A DNA stretch of 64,000 bases, from positions 8,032,618 through 8,096,617 of the forward strand of contig CM021319.1 of assembly GCA_010645155.1 (NCBI GenBank). Reading direction: 5' to 3'. Each line of letters opens with the position of its first letter. The stretch's first letter is position 1. A program made the position numbers and the translations under genes. Below, piece by piece: positions 12,846 through 26,800 of this stretch. The stretch is from Tigriopus japonicus. Its lineage: Eukaryota; Arthropoda; Copepoda; Harpacticoida; Harpacticidae. The notes under the pieces were generated by a model. That model was not told the DNA's origin. It saw nothing but the letters and a program-made list of their open reading frames with translations, and made no database searches.

Positions 12846-14692
12846 AGCTCCTTAGAAGGGTTGTTGCTCGTTGAAGACATTTAAGTGAGGAGCAAACCCT
12901 CGGGGGAGTCCACTCACTTGATGTAGTACGGTAGTACCCTCGAAGCCATTAATGTTCCTTAAAACATTTCACACTCACTCACTCACCAGCAGCCATTGGT
13001 GAATGATGAAGAAGCCACCAGATCAAGCTAGGTAATAAGGCCAAGTCACCACGAAATCAAGCTCAAGCCAACGAACGGACGCACGTGCAGAAAAAATCAT
13101 AATGTGCAGAATTTACGATCCAAGCTCCCGAGGGATGCTTTTCTTTAGTGGCTTGGAGGAGTTGGATTTCGCCCATAATCGAAACAAATTGCAATTTGAA
13201 TTGAGCAACAGTAATCATAATGACAAGATCCAGATTTGAGGGTAAGGGGGTAGAGAGATATAGCCATTAAAGCATTGATTTATTTGCCGTCAACATGACT
13301 GCCTATTGACGTTTAGCATCAAATGTGCTCACTTTATTTTTTCCTTCCATGTCTGAAGATGTGTCTTTTTCAAATGGTGTTTATGTTGTCCCTCGACAGT
13401 ATCTCCTTTCTAGGTCGCTGGAATTTGTGTTTTTCAAATTCCGATGGTCAGATTGGACAAAGTGAGGCGAGATAATTTTCACATTTCCTTGGCCCTAATG
13501 CTCTAGCGGGGACGACCATTTCCAAAAGCGGGACTTCTTGCTTCCTCCAATTCCAAACGGGACCCTTATTGTTGGTTGTATTGTCAAGAAGTCCCGATGA
13601 GTGACAAAGAAGTGGCATCCAAGCCACTCCAGATAAGGGAGAGTTTTTCACACTAGTCTATCTTTAGTGGTCATCGAATCTAACAAATAATTTGACACCA
13701 TTTCTCTCGACTTGGAAGGGAACAACTTGAAGACGAATCTTACGAAGGGTGTTGTTGTTTTCATTGGGTCGGTTCCTCAGCAAAGGTCTGGGTAGTTGAA
13801 TGACTTGCCCCAGTTCTTCTCGGATCTAGATTTTGACAAATTCCCTCTGAAATGAGTTTTGTTTCGAGATATATCTGCTATATTCATCATCCTCGAAAGG
13901 ACTCCAATAGTCAGTCTACCCGCCTTTCTTGGACTGTCGAAGGGTCGGAATTAATTACTAGTTTCGAACAAGACCGAAATGGACACGACCACAACCGAGG
14001 ACGAACTTGAGGAGATAAAAAGTATCAATCTTTCATGTTTTTCAACTCGTCGAACACGGGGAAATAATTACCAGACCAGACATTTGGAATGCGAGCATAG
14101 TAATTTGAACTCATAAAACCTTTTGCAGTCCACCATCTAGTCAGAGATAGAGTTCTAGAAATAGTTCTTCTCAAATCGACAGAGCCCCTGGATGGTCATT
14201 TAGAGGAATATCAAAAGTTGTCACAATTTGTTTCTTTGCTTCAGTCCTATCCTCGAGGCTTGAAAATCTCGGGAAATCACAGATATCTCAAGAGTTGGGA
14301 AGTTATTATCCCAACACCGTTTGATCTCAAATGACATACCCCGAACGAATATTTGACCTATTGCGAACATGAACAAGGACTTAAATATTGAAATATGATC
14401 ATTGGATTGATGGACAAAGGCATGTGCGCATTTGGAAAGAGCTCTCATCGATTTTATGTCTATGACATTCGGGGGCATTTTTTGAGCGATCATCCTCGTC
14501 ATTTCGAGTTACTCTCCAGCTGTCACAGATTCGTCAAGAAATCCCTAAATTTTGCCCGAGGCTCAAACTCAATTACATCAAAAAGGGGGCCAAACGACGT
14601 CAAGAGGAACGTTGGACGACGAGTAGGAAGACATGAGGGAGCATTGCATCACTATCACCGACCAACCTTCCTTCAAAGTCGGATGATTCCCT

Positions 14693-14729
14693 GGGCGTGG
14701 GGGAAGGAATGGGGGGGGGGCGTGGGGGG
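14693..14729 (+). repeat. G-rich tract, G-quadruplex-type
   Basis: G runs of 3, 5, 10 and 6 bases at 14693-14695, 14699-14703, 14711-14720 and 14724-14729 are separated by loops of 3, 7 and 3 bases. This satisfies the usual G3+ N1-7 quadruplex pattern on the plus strand. Confidence 0.6.
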
Positions 14730-15690
14730 TACTACCAACAAGGGAATTATGGCCTCCGTGCAGTCAGTTAATAGGAAGCGGCAATGATCGCCTCTTGCGG
14801 GACGTTGGGTTGTTCTTGACTTACCATGCAAAGTGGTCCACAAGCACTGTGCAAAAAGAGGATTTCACTTCAGACAAAAATGACCACAGGGGGGTATCTG
14901 GCAAATAATTTTCAAGTCCAAAAAGGGTACTTTCCATGCTTTTTTTGAACAATTTCTGTTCGTTCAGTTTGCCATTTTTGAATGAAGAAACCATTTCGAC
15001 ATATCTTATTTTAAATAGGAGAAGTGTTACAATAAAAAAAATAGAACCAAAAATTGAAAATAAGTCTTGGACCATTTTTAAATTTATTTGCCATTTTTGG
15101 GCTTGAGAGAATAAGTTGGGTCTTCATCCCAATCCATCACATGTGATACGGTTCATGAACCAGTTTTTCGTTAGAGGAAATATCCGAAACAATTCTCACA
15201 GTGGCTATCAAGACAATGGAAAACTTGTCGTTGTCATAATGATTATAATTAAGGTCCGTGTCATTTTATTCTCCTCCTGTGTAGAACACGTCCATATTAC
15301 CTGTTTCAGAAGAACAAGAGAGTTTTTGAGGACGTTCAAACTGACTGAGTGACTCGAGGGATGGGTGACGTGATTGCCGGGGACGGGAGGGACGTCTCAA
15401 AGTGGAAACGGAGTCTCAATTCTCACCAGATGGACTACCATAGTGAGTTTGAAGGTAGTTGGTGGCGATCCGGTAATTCCGAGTGTCCCGAGGAAAACTA
15501 GCTGTCAAAGTAATTCCTCCGAAAGACTGATTTATTCTAACATTAAACAGGTTACAAGAGTCTTCGTTGTGGCATGGTTTTGTTTTAAGCCACTCTGGTA
15601 ATACTTTGTGTGATCATAACTAAAACGGTTTGTCTCGGAACTTAGGTCTCTTTCTGGGGAGATTTTTGACCCAAAAGCGTTATCAAATAC

Positions 15691-15732
15691 CAATATGGCA
15701 ACACTGGGCTAAAAATCGAGCTCTAAACACAT
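15691..15732 (+). repeat. Dispersed repeat, copy 1
   Basis: This 42-base segment (caatatggcaacac ... taaacacat) matches 17517-17559 with about six differences and one inserted base. A weaker match extends upstream through a shared tgaccca. It is an unnamed, diverged interspersed repeat; its full boundaries are not visible. Confidence 0.5.
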
Positions 15733-17516
15733 GGTCAAAAAAGAACTAAATTTGGAAGGATTGATTAACAAGGGATTCAATAGTCATACATTTGGTTTGA
15801 AAGTGACGGAGAAAACACAATTCAAACCAAGTATGTGAGAAGTGGTCACTTTCAAAGAACTCCTGTTGGTTAAACTTCACACATAAGATGCTTGCAAAAT
15901 CGAAAAACGTGCGGTCGTTGGCAACGTTGGTTTTGAGCTGATGTCGATGATGGCAGGCGCATATTTTATGCATACCTGATCTAATAGGTAGATGAGTATC
16001 TTAATTGCCAAACAACCTGCTTCGTTGTGCTTGAAGTTGGCTTTGGCTTTTTTTCTTTCTTGTTCTTCTTAATCCAGACTTGCCGAATCAAAGAAACAGT
16101 TGTCTAAAATGAGTGTAGCAGACGCGTTCAATCTCATTGCTTTGACCACGAGGAGAGCACATGAAATTGCCAACTCAAATTGGATTTTGCACTGAAGTAT
16201 CAGTCTGATTTAGCGTCGAGAATGTGTTCGGAATAACAAGAAAATCGACTTAATCAGACCACTAAAGGTGGGCCATTCATCAAAAGCCAGGCCCTCATTT
16301 CTCTCCTCATTGGCCAAGATTTGCTCCAACACCTAAGACATGATTATCATTATTGGCGTCATCAGCAGCAAAAGCAGTGGCGAGAGAGAACTCATTTTCT
16401 TTTTTGACTAGAGAGAGAGCTGAAGTCAAAGTGATCTGTAATCACTTTCCATTGGAAGTCCAATTTGCGGATTTGAATGCCGTAGAAATTCTCCGGGAGA
16501 GAGCGAAGGCGTCGACAAAGTGCTCGACATTAATTATCTCTCGGTGCGATTATTAATGTCGTCAAATTGTCAAGTCCGGACAAAAAAAAATCCTCTTTGG
16601 GAATGCGAGTGGAAAAGGGTATGAAATTGAAATGATTCGTGACTGATACCGAAAAGGGGGAAGCGAATGAGCAAGAACCAACTACGTACGACATACAATA
16701 CTGCTCCCCAAGTTTTTGTGATTCGCACTGTGACATTATTATATCCCGAGTGAAGACCTGTCAGAATGGTATTTGGATGAACAATCGCCCCTGGAATGAA
16801 GTCCTCCAGGATAGAAATCTAACCTGTAATAGGCACCTTTGTCTGCTATGGTTATCTCAAGGCGAATTTGGGAGACGAGATCTGATTTATTAGTGTTGGG
16901 AAATGAATGAGATTTTTCGTTTATAGTGGAGTAAGCACTAAACAGGATCTTGGGTCCGTGCTTCGTTTTCGAGGATGTTGAAAAAAAAACTTACCAGGCT
17001 GATACGTGTAATAACAACGGAAATATCGATCAAATGCAACCCTTTGTCAGTTTCGGAACTACGCCAAAGTTACACGTCAATTTGAAATAACTTGCAGGGA
17101 TTTATTATGAAGTGCCGCTTTTGGTTGAAACGACACAGGGTTCAAACTGTCCAAATGAAGCATTTAAGAACTACTTCATTCATTTCTTGAAATAAGATAT
17201 TTTTTTACTTAAAAAAAGGCCAGGAAACAGCAATGGTTCTCTTCGGCATTCTTCATCTGTTTTAGTCCCTGGTTGAGCCTTAAAACACAGCAATAACAGA
17301 CGAGACAAATTTTCAAGTCATTTAAAGGTATTTAAAACATGTATTCGTCATAAGAAAACCGCCATTTTGATTATCTTTCGTCAATAGAGCAAAGCTTCAA
17401 ATGGTTTCAACTACAGAGTTTTCAGTGTTACCACTTTTGACTCGAAGTTTACGCCTCTTACCTTTCAAAGCCTGTAGTTGCGTTAAGCTTTCTGACCCAG
17501 AAACCTAAACAAGGGC

Positions 17517-17559
17517 CAATGTCGCAACACTTGGCCAAAAATCGAACTCCTAAACACAT
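17517..17559 (+). repeat. Dispersed repeat, copy 2
   Basis: This is the second copy of the segment at 15691-15732, in the same orientation 1.8 kb away. The shared core is gcaacac plus aaaaatcga plus taaacacat. A partial echo (cacttgggccaaaaacc) occurs near 37300 but is too short to count. Confidence 0.5.
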
Positions 17560-18518
17560 CAGTAGGTTCAATTCAGTCAATAAGATACAAAAATGGTACT
17601 GAAATCAGCATGACTCATAAAATGTTCCTTCTTTGAAAACTTGGATTTTGTAATGAAAAGAATATGTAAATCCGAAATTTTCTGTGATCCAAAACAGGTT
17701 AAAGTGTGTATTGACGTAGGAAAGGGGTAAAAGCCAGTTGATAGATTGATTTTTAAGAGCAGTTCTTACGACAAGATTAAGTGGAATCAAGACTTTGGCT
17801 ATTCCACTAAAATTCGTCTGAATCCTCGTCACCGTTCAAACTGAACCCTCCATATATCGCACCTCAACTCCTCTATTTTCATCTTCCTACAATAATAAAA
17901 GCTTCATTTACTAAAGAACTTAGCCTTTCTTTGCTCTTTTCTTCAAAATCGTCAATTTCTGGCTCAAAATGTGACTGAAATATTGGCAATATGGCTGGAT
18001 ATCAGTCAAAGACCACCACCCTTCTTACCCTTCATACGTCCTGTAAATCTGAGGAACGGGAGCAGTTCATTGCTATGCAATAATCTCTTAGAGCTAGGGG
18101 GGAAATTCACTTCCAAAAGTTGTTTTCCAGAGCAAAGCGAGAGAGAAAGAAAGACAGCGGAAAGAGAGGGTTGAAGTCTTCTTGAAGAGGGAGAGGCTTA
18201 ATTTCCGAGATGAATTTCAAACATCTGCAAAAATAATCTCATTTGTTTCAAATCTCAAGACGAGGGAACGACTTCAACAGCCCAAGGGCCATTGAAAGAG
18301 GTCTCCAGAGATGAGATTGCAGATTTATTAGGCAAAACATCCCATTGACGAGAGGAACAATCTTAGGGAGGGATGGGACTTAAGATTGCTCTCGTTTGTT
18401 TCTTAATCCATGGAGTCACAACCAATGATTCGAAATCAGTCAAGGCTGATTGGTTGACAGAATCACGATTTCGTTCTAATTCGATTCACACCTTGCTAAC
18501 TTGGCCAACATCGTGGAT

Positions 18519-18540
18519 CGATGGATGGATGGATGGTTGG
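18519..18540. repeat. (GATG)n simple repeat
   Basis: Five GATG-type units ending in GGTTGG. Confidence 0.7.
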
Positions 18541-20084
18541 TTTGGACAGAAGGATGAGGATGCTCCGGGATAAACAGCTCAGGTGAATCTAGTTAGCCTG
18601 TTAGCGCTTGAATGGCGAGGAAAGAGTTAAACAAGAGGGCTAAAACAAGAGGAGTGGCAACTTAAGACGTTAACCTTCGGAGGAATTACAGCCGACATGT
18701 GTTTCTATAAATTATCTTTCAGCAAGAATATTGTCATTGAAAGGGAAAGGGACTAGAAAAGAAATAGTCAGAGTTGCAGTGCTCTAACATCAGTCTTCTA
18801 AAAAAGTTTGCTTTGGACCTCAATGAGAAACTCTGTTCATGGTTGTTCAATGCCCAAGCAAATAGATTAGCCAACATTTAACGCCTCTTTACTGCATCAC
18901 AATGGTGGTCTGTCCATTTATCACGGATGCCTTTGTTTCAACAATGATCCCACTAATTCAATTAGAGCCTTTGCGATTGTGTCGTTAGGCTGCCACAAAA
19001 CACTTTCTTTTTTCCCCAGAGATGCAACAAGGCATCCGTTTCCAAAAAGAGGTTTTTTGCTAACCTTTTAAGCGTTCTTTAACAAAAAGCACATACATAA
19101 ACAGATAAGTTTAACATCTTCAAAAAGGAGAAGTCTTTTCAGCTTAAGTTTGCCGTTTAAATTTAATGATTGGCGGTCTAAGGCCCTTCCTTGAAGTGGG
19201 AGTTTCCAGGAAAATGAAAAAAAGAGACAAGACACATTCTCGGATACAGAGAATATCCAACAAGGCCTTTCAGCCGTCTACTACGCATAATATTTTGTGC
19301 CGAACGACTTGTGAAATTGCTCTCGTTTCTAGGATTCCAAAATGCCGGCGGCAACGCTTCACTCATGTATTCTATTACCCAAATTTAAAGAGCCTTACTT
19401 GCTCCCACATCTGCCACTCTGAGAACAGAGAATCATCATAACAACCGTCATCACCGCAAATCCAATAACCCCGCATGAGCCACATTTGGACGGTCTACAA
19501 TGGGTTCAGGCAGATATCATAAGGCTGTGAATAAGTGAAATGAGCTCTCACCTTAAAGCTCTCTTTTTCTCTCTCTCTCTCCCATACCGTTCATCTTTGT
19601 CGGCTTTGTCTCATTTGGGAAATTTAGAGTCACGCATTCTAACACTAAAGAGAGTTTTCCCTGTCATGTCTGAGTTCGTATGTAGTGTGATCCTCCACCC
19701 TTCTCTCTCTCTCTTCGGAAGAGCAGCTCGCCAAAAATGCTGGCAAACATGTAATTATTACATTTTTAGAAACTCATGGATTACCACGAGGCCAGTAAAG
19801 AGCTATCAACAACGAATTAGGAACATTCCAAGCTGACGATGATGATGACTTTGAACATGCAAAGCTATGCAAAAAGCCTCTCCTCGCTTCGCTCTCGGTG
19901 TCTCTTCCCAGTTCAGTTGGTTAATGTATGACTCGGTAATAAACGTCCGCTTTGTGGAATAAAGATTCCCATCATGTGGCACGAAGGGTTGGTTGGCTTC
20001 AACCTGCTAGAGGTACTCGAACCTAACCATTTTTGGTGTCCTCCGATCAAAAGATGGAAGGAATAACAGGGCATGTTAACACTT

Positions 20085-20690
20085 TTCATCGTTTATTTAT
20101 GCACAAAACACACCAAAAATTATAATCGAGTTCAGTACTCCTCGGGTACCGAGATCAACACAACGATCTTGAGGCCCATCGAGTGTCCAAAAGCAGCCAA
20201 TCGAGACATTGGTTTGTTTGCAGCGAGCTGACGAGAATCGGGTAGAATAGTGGTGATGGTGATGGTGAGTGGATGATGATGACGATAGTAATAGGTTATT
20301 AAGATGGAACAGAATTTGGAGAAATCACAGCCTTTATTGAGTACACCCTTCTTCCGCAACTTTCCGCCGGATCAATAATATCTATCGAATCATATTCAGT
20401 GCGAGGAGAACAGGCCTGATTGACTGGTGATGATGACGATGATGATGATTGCGATCTATTTCGTCGGGTGATGCGTGAATTATGAATGACTCCAAGCCCC
20501 GAGTTTTGACGGCGTTGCTCTTGTTGTACGTAGTTGTAGTAGTCGTAGAAGTTGCTCTTGAAATGAGGATTCTAAAACATCGTGGCTTGCTCGTTATTTT
20601 TTTGGTTTGACTAGACATTTTCTGGCAAAAATTGAACACAAGGTGTGACGTTTTCATCGGATCCTCTGCTTCTTCTTCTTCCTCATTCGT
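20085..20690 (-). other. 3' UTR with two candidate poly(A) signals
   Basis: After the stop the minus strand has no further coding signal. It carries AATAAA at 20338-20333 and again at 20097-20092 (inside ATAAATAAAC). Either could define the transcript end, giving a 3' UTR of roughly 0.35 or 0.6 kb. It also contains short runs of GATG/CATC and GTAGTAGTC-like repeats. The ends are inferred, not seen. Confidence 0.5.
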
Positions 20691-20851
20691 TTAAGGCCAG
20701 ACTTGATCGCTCACGTACGTCACGAGAACCACAAATAATGCCAGAAAGAGATAGAGAAATCTCATGAATTGTGACACCACACGATGAGCCGAGTTGATTC
20801 CAAAAGGGGCCGAAGCTGGATTTTTGACCGAGCTCTCAATAGGAACGGCAT
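20691..20851 (-). CDS. Coding exon 7: C-terminal linker, hydrophobic anchor, stop
   Basis: The acceptor is cgttctttttgcag before 20851, and the phase-1 join completes Asp434. The exon encodes a polar linker rich in Ser, Pro, Ala and Asn (435-456), two Arg (457, 464), the hydrophobic run FLYLFLALFVVLVTYV and a six-residue tail ending VWP, then TAA at 20693-20691. This pattern fits either a GPI-attachment signal (small residues near 446-455 followed by a hydrophobic end) or a single transmembrane segment with a very short tail. Klingon and lachesin are known as GPI-anchored, which favours the former. No other downstream exon fits the phase better. Confidence 0.82.
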
Positions 20852-23800
20852 CTGCAAAAAGAACGAGAGCAATTGGAGATTGAGTCAATTGTCATGTCAT
20901 CATTATCCTGTCAGCTGATTTCTATTTATAAGGTTGACATTCTGGGCGACGGGCTTTTAAATACAGAGCATTATTACGGCTGCATCCTTCCAACTTCCAT
21001 CTTACCAAAGAGGTGGGTTGTTGGGGTTTTCGTGGTTGGCAGCCATTGTTTGCTTTTCATGATATCTCTTTGATGGAGAAGAGTGAAATGGGAAGGCAAA
21101 AAGTGGGAACCGCCCAAAATATTCTATTGTTCTGTCTGGACATTTGACGGATGGCTTCAAGCTCGATCTCGTTGGGATGAATTTGTTGTATTGATAGAGT
21201 TGTTATTGTTTTTATTGAGTTTCAAGATCCTCGTTCAACCTTTTTCAAGAGATGGATGGCCACTGATCAGGCCGATTGACGGCCACTCAAACCCAACTAA
21301 AGTGTCTCTGTGTCTCTCTTTCTCTTCCTCCCTCGACCTACTAATACAATGCCCCAATCTTCCCCCCCCAAACTTCCTCCACCCATGATAAAACAAAGTC
21401 TCTGCTAGGCTAGAGTCTTCACTAATGAATGAGTGATTTCAACGAGAGATTGTCGATGGACAAGTTTTTATGAATGAGAGCACTTCACATAATGCGTCCA
21501 TTTCCAAAACGGATTGATTGTCAATCAAATCGGTGTGAGGAATCTTGATGGTGTGTTGGTTGATCAATTCATCTTCTCCCTCACTCTCTTGGAAGTTTGA
21601 ATCGGTCAAGAATTTGAAACGGTTGTTGGTCTCACCCGTTTTTTTCGTCCTCTACCGTAGTTTCATTCACTCGCGTGACTCTGACCACAAACATGAATGA
21701 GTGCAGAAGTCCAATTCCAAAATTACATCCTACCACGTTAATATCACGTCAGTCTCGCTATGTAGTACTGACCAAAAGGACTTTTTTCTCTCTTGGACTC
21801 ATTTTCGGCCTCAAACTTGGCCCAAGGAACCCTGAAATTAACGAATCCAGGAAGCGCAAAAACCGACGTCATGCACGGATCGGATCGAAAAGACTCAATG
21901 GGATAACATCGAGAAATTACTGATTGCATGTGCTAATACCCTTACAGACTCTCACACCGGGCACATGATGTTTTGAGCATGAGACCAAGAAAAATTGACC
22001 ACAAACATGGGGCCAGGAAATGGGGGGATGCAATTTCACCAAGCAGTGGTTTTCATAGGTAGTGCCTGACCAATTATGACTTCTCCATTCCACTCGGATG
22101 GATCTCGCATGCAAGCTCGAACTCATGTGAGTGTACACGTACTACCTACCTACGTACGTACATGTTGGTTCGTTCACATGTACACGTACAATTGGTGGCA
22201 GTGGTTGCTGAGAAACATGATATCTTCATTACAAATGAAAAAGAATTTCCCTTCTACCCGCCCTGGGGGTCATTTTTCGGGATGCTTCCAGCTCCTCAAC
22301 CAACCAACCATCGCTCTTGTAGCAAGAGTTAGTTGTGAATGCATTTTCAAACAGATTACTTTTCACTTGCTCTGGAGCATCGTGTAGTGGGTACCCACTC
22401 ATACAATAAGTACTCCTCGGATGTTTAGTGGTTGGATTGGTTGCTTGCTCGGATGGGCAGGAAACAAGGTAATTACTTGAAGCAAAAAATGATGCAGGGC
22501 ACAATGCAGTGATTAGTACGAGTACCATTTTGCCACTTCAAATGGTGCCAAATTGAGTTGCAGATTTGTTCCACTATCACCACAGATAGGGAAGCAGCCA
22601 CTCTTATCGACCTCTTAGAGCTCCATTTTTTAGCCTACGTAGTCCCGTTCATTCGTTTCGAGTGGAAAAAGTTGGAAGAGCGTTTTACCGCTAGGTGGAT
22701 GGCTCAATGATGATGATGTACTCCGATGGTTACATGCCAATAGATGAGGTGCAGAATAAAAAAGGGCATTAAGATAAGCACCAAATATAGCATAGCCGGG
22801 GTGCCACAAGGAAGCCACGAATCGGTCCAGACCACTACGTTTAACGCACGTGGAATTTCTCTCTCCTCGTAAATTCGGCACGACTCTCCTCTGGTATTTG
22901 GTCAAAACATGAAGCGAGGTCGACGTTTCACGCTGCCAAATCTTGCCTCACGATGATGATGATTGTACTGGAGGTATTTGCGTATTTGCACAGCTGTCTT
23001 TATGACACACACGCGTATCGACCTCCTCCTGATATCTCGTGAGCAATTGATTTTAAACCAAAGGACACATGAGCCAGTCGGAACCTCTGACCAAAGCAGA
23101 AAAAAGCCCATTTCTCCGTCTTCATTGTTTCTGGTTAGGATGGCGTCTCTGCTTTGTTGGAGAGGAACTTAAGTCAATGCTTCGGGTTTGTTGGCCATTC
23201 TCAAGTACCTGAGATTTGCATCTCAGACGCCAGCTACTCCAACTTGTTTGCTGCCATAAGTAGTTAAGGAGCTGGTAGAGCATTTAGAATTTCTCAAATC
23301 GGTCGCACCACTCCGACGAACAACCACTAACTACGGAGTTGTTGGTTGGTGGTAGAAGTTGGCAGATAGTGGATAGATAGATAGATGGAGTGAGAGAGTG
23401 AGTGTTGGTAGCCGAGGCAAATTAGAGGTTTACAAACTGAATTTCTAATGTTCTTGACCCTTTGGACGAAAATGATTCTGACTCAAAGACGAGACCGAGA
23501 TTTTCTGGCCTTCCCTCTTTCTCTTTGGGTCGTCTGAAATTCTTTCTTGGAGCCCAAAGATGCGAGGAGGAAAAGAATTTCGTTTAAGCTTGAGCAACTA
23601 TTACACATGATCACCTCCCCGATCAATTCCATGTTTTCTGTCATCGCTCAACACACCAAAGAGAAGTTGATCAATTGGCAAAATGAACCCGATTCTCGTC
23701 AAAATCAGAGAAGGTGAAAGTGGAGCCCCCTTGAAGAGCTTGGTGGCAAGTCCGTGGCTTGAATTTGAGTGCAATCCGCCACTTTAATCTTCAAGATCGT

Positions 23801-26800
23801 CCATTATCACCGATGATCCTCTTCCAATCAAAGAAACGATTGAGAGGAAGAAAAGCCAGGGAAAAGTGGGGAAATTTTAATTTAGATTGAAACCCCAGGG
23901 AACCCTTCGCCATTTTCTCACTCCTCTGTTCGTATTTCAAAAGCTATGACCTGAATTGTTTTGCCTTCTGTATCTTCACTTTGAAACACCTACACAGTGT
24001 TCAAATCATTGGTACTTGAATATCTTAAATAACCTCTGTCAGACTTACCATAGCCTCTGGTGAAGAATTGGAACTTGTCCGAGACTCCACTCCAGCCAAA
24101 CTTATTTTTGGCCTGGATCTGAGCCTCATACATTGAGTTGGGGATGAGATTTTCCAGAATGTAGGATTGATGGTGCTCGAACCCGTGTGTTCCCACCCCG
24201 TTGATAATGATGTTGTTGTAGGCGTACACAATGTCTTTGGTTGGATCATCCTAGAGAGAAACAAGGCTTCATTAAAATGAAAACAAGGCCAGGAATCATG
24301 TTCGGAAATCTTCAGGAATCGACTTTCAATCTGGAGTCACGATGCTCAATCCATCTACCTTGAGCAACAAGCACTCTTTCTTTCCTTGCACTTCTGAGTG
24401 CAAAGCTGCTCAAGCACATGACGATAAATCATGATGGTTCAGTCTGATCAATCCCTCCCAATTTCTCTCTCTTATTCTGCACCGACCTCGAAAATAAAAC
24501 ACCCTCAAAAAGCCGAAAATTGAAAACAAGGAAGACAAATGGATTCACGAATTGGATGGACAGCCCGCGATGGTGTGTGTGCACTTACAGGTAGTTTTCG
24601 GTAGAGCAGGCGGTATTCCTCGATCATTGTGTAGGACTCGGTGATCCAGGACAATTTGTAACTGGTCGGACTTCGAGAATCAACGCGGCTGTTGAAGATT
24701 GGAGTATTGGGATTGCCTGCAAGGAAGAAACCAACCACAGCATTCATTAGTCAAGCCGCCTTCAAGTCAGTCGAGAGCATTAAAATGAAAATTGAAAATT
24801 GAAAATTGCATCCTCCTCCTCCCCTTACTTCTTCTTCTTAGAAGGTCTTTTCCTTCCGTTGACCTCCAAAATGTAATCTAATGACCGACGCTTTAAATTT
24901 ACAAGAGATTCCAGAATCAAGGTCCAAAATGGGTCCTTAAAAATCGGAAGAGACACTCCGTTTTCGTGCTGTGTCATTACTGGCGCTCTTGATGGTAATT
25001 CTAGGAGATGATTGAAGCACTGGAAATTTGAGAATGCCATGACTGGCAATGGCAGTAACGGATCATTTCAGGACCGAAATGAAGAACGTAAACCACGTTT
25101 TACGGTGGCGAGTCCTTTCGTCAAACTTAGATGGCGAGCTCTATAATTTACCGCAATGTGTCTTTAACCCTCTCCGTTGGACATAAATCCCAGGCAAGAA
25201 CACTGCAGACAAATACTGTTTCCCTCTAATCTTATTGAAATATAGGCACTCAAATGGCGGAGTGAACGAAAGAAATGGCTATTCATCGAACTCGAACTCG
25301 AGAATCAAAGCCTTGAGGTTTGGGGAGAATTCGTGGTGTTGCATTTTTGCTCGTGTGCATATTCCATTACTTTTGTTTGTTGTTCAGCGGTCATAAATTA
25401 TTCATCGCCCATGTGACTTGACGAGCGGAATGTCAATAATGAAATGTGTCTTTTGTGTGTTTGAGGCTCAAAGAGACAATTTGCTCTATTTGACGAGATG
25501 CTCCCCGTGTTTGAACAGGAATTTGCCACGAATTCAATTTCCACGCCAATACGTACGACATACAAATCCGTTTTACGAGCGCTTGATAATGAGAACGGAG
25601 AATGGGAAATGGAATAAAAATTCTTGCAAACGCACCATGGGCATTTGACTTCGCCTCATTCGAGAAATGGAGAAGAAAAAAAAGCACTTCTCCAGATTGT
25701 TCTCTCTGTCATTTGATGCCCGCGGACTTTCATGTTCAGCTCGATTTTTGCGATCTTTATCAATTCAGAGCATTTTTGTGAGTAATTTCGCGTTTTTTTA
25801 CTCGACCAAATCGAGGAAAAATCTCTACACAAGACGTTCTGTTTCTGCATTGGACTACTGAATGTACTGAACATACGTAGTAGTGCTTGCTCGCTAGCCC
25901 ATCATGTCCACTAGTACGAGTTCAAGATCCCAAAGTTCAACAACTGGAATTGCTCCCTGAAATGAAAGTTTTGCTTTGGGCGAGAAAGAGGTTTTGGGGC
26001 TCATTTTCCTGGGCGCCAACCCAACAATGACATCCATCCCACCATTGAGTAGACAATTCGCGAAATGGCCACTAAAACACACACTCAACTACTTCTCGTC
26101 TTGTTTGGCAAACGAGACCACAATCTCCGAGAGCAATGAGGACATTTTCGTGGTTACTTCTCCGAAACAACCTGAACCAAGGGTGCTTTTTTCCCGGTTT
26201 GTCAGTCGGTTTGTCCATCTATCTGTGTTTCGGCCCCTCTTTGGTTGGTATGATTGATGGGTTTAATGGGATTTCTCTCGCTAGTGTCACTAATATCCGA
26301 GAATCTCCAACGTCATTCGGACGTTGAGAGAAGCGCCCGAAGGCATCTCAGAATGGGGCATTTCTCTAGTTTTAATTGTTTTCAGCTTTGAACTCTAATT
26401 AGCGTCTCCTTTCTGGAGAAGTGAGAGAGGGAAAAGGGGTTGGTTGGTTGGTTGGTTGGTTGGTTGGTCGCTTCTGTCGATTGGGGTGGATGAAACAGGC
26501 TCCCTTTGAGGAGCCCCATTAGGTAAGTTGGGGGATAAATGAAACCTTCTGTCATGTATCATTTTTACTTGGGTGGAGCCTAGTACTTTCGACTTCCGTT
26601 AGGTATTCATGGCAGCCAACCTCATCCATCATCCTCATGAGAGAGAGAGAGACTACAAGTTAGGCCAAAATGTGATACAATTAAATTCCGATCCGAGGAG
26701 TGGTTCAATACTGTCACCCTGAAATACTCCCAACCCCAAGTTGCCAAATACCTCTCTTCTTGTTATTGACTTTTAGCACAGACCTCCTCACATTCGTTTA

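Larger units (their letters stand above)
10964..20084. other. Stretch without a supported gene
   Basis: It contains the palindrome, GA repeat, G-rich tract, dispersed-repeat pair and GATG repeat listed separately. The 130-codon plus frame at 14395-14787 runs through the G-rich tract and looks accidental. Confidence 0.55.

Noticed and set aside
20030..20050. GGTTCGAGTACC on the minus strand, resembling a B box
   Set aside because: No A box at the right spacing; it lies just beyond the gene's 3' end.
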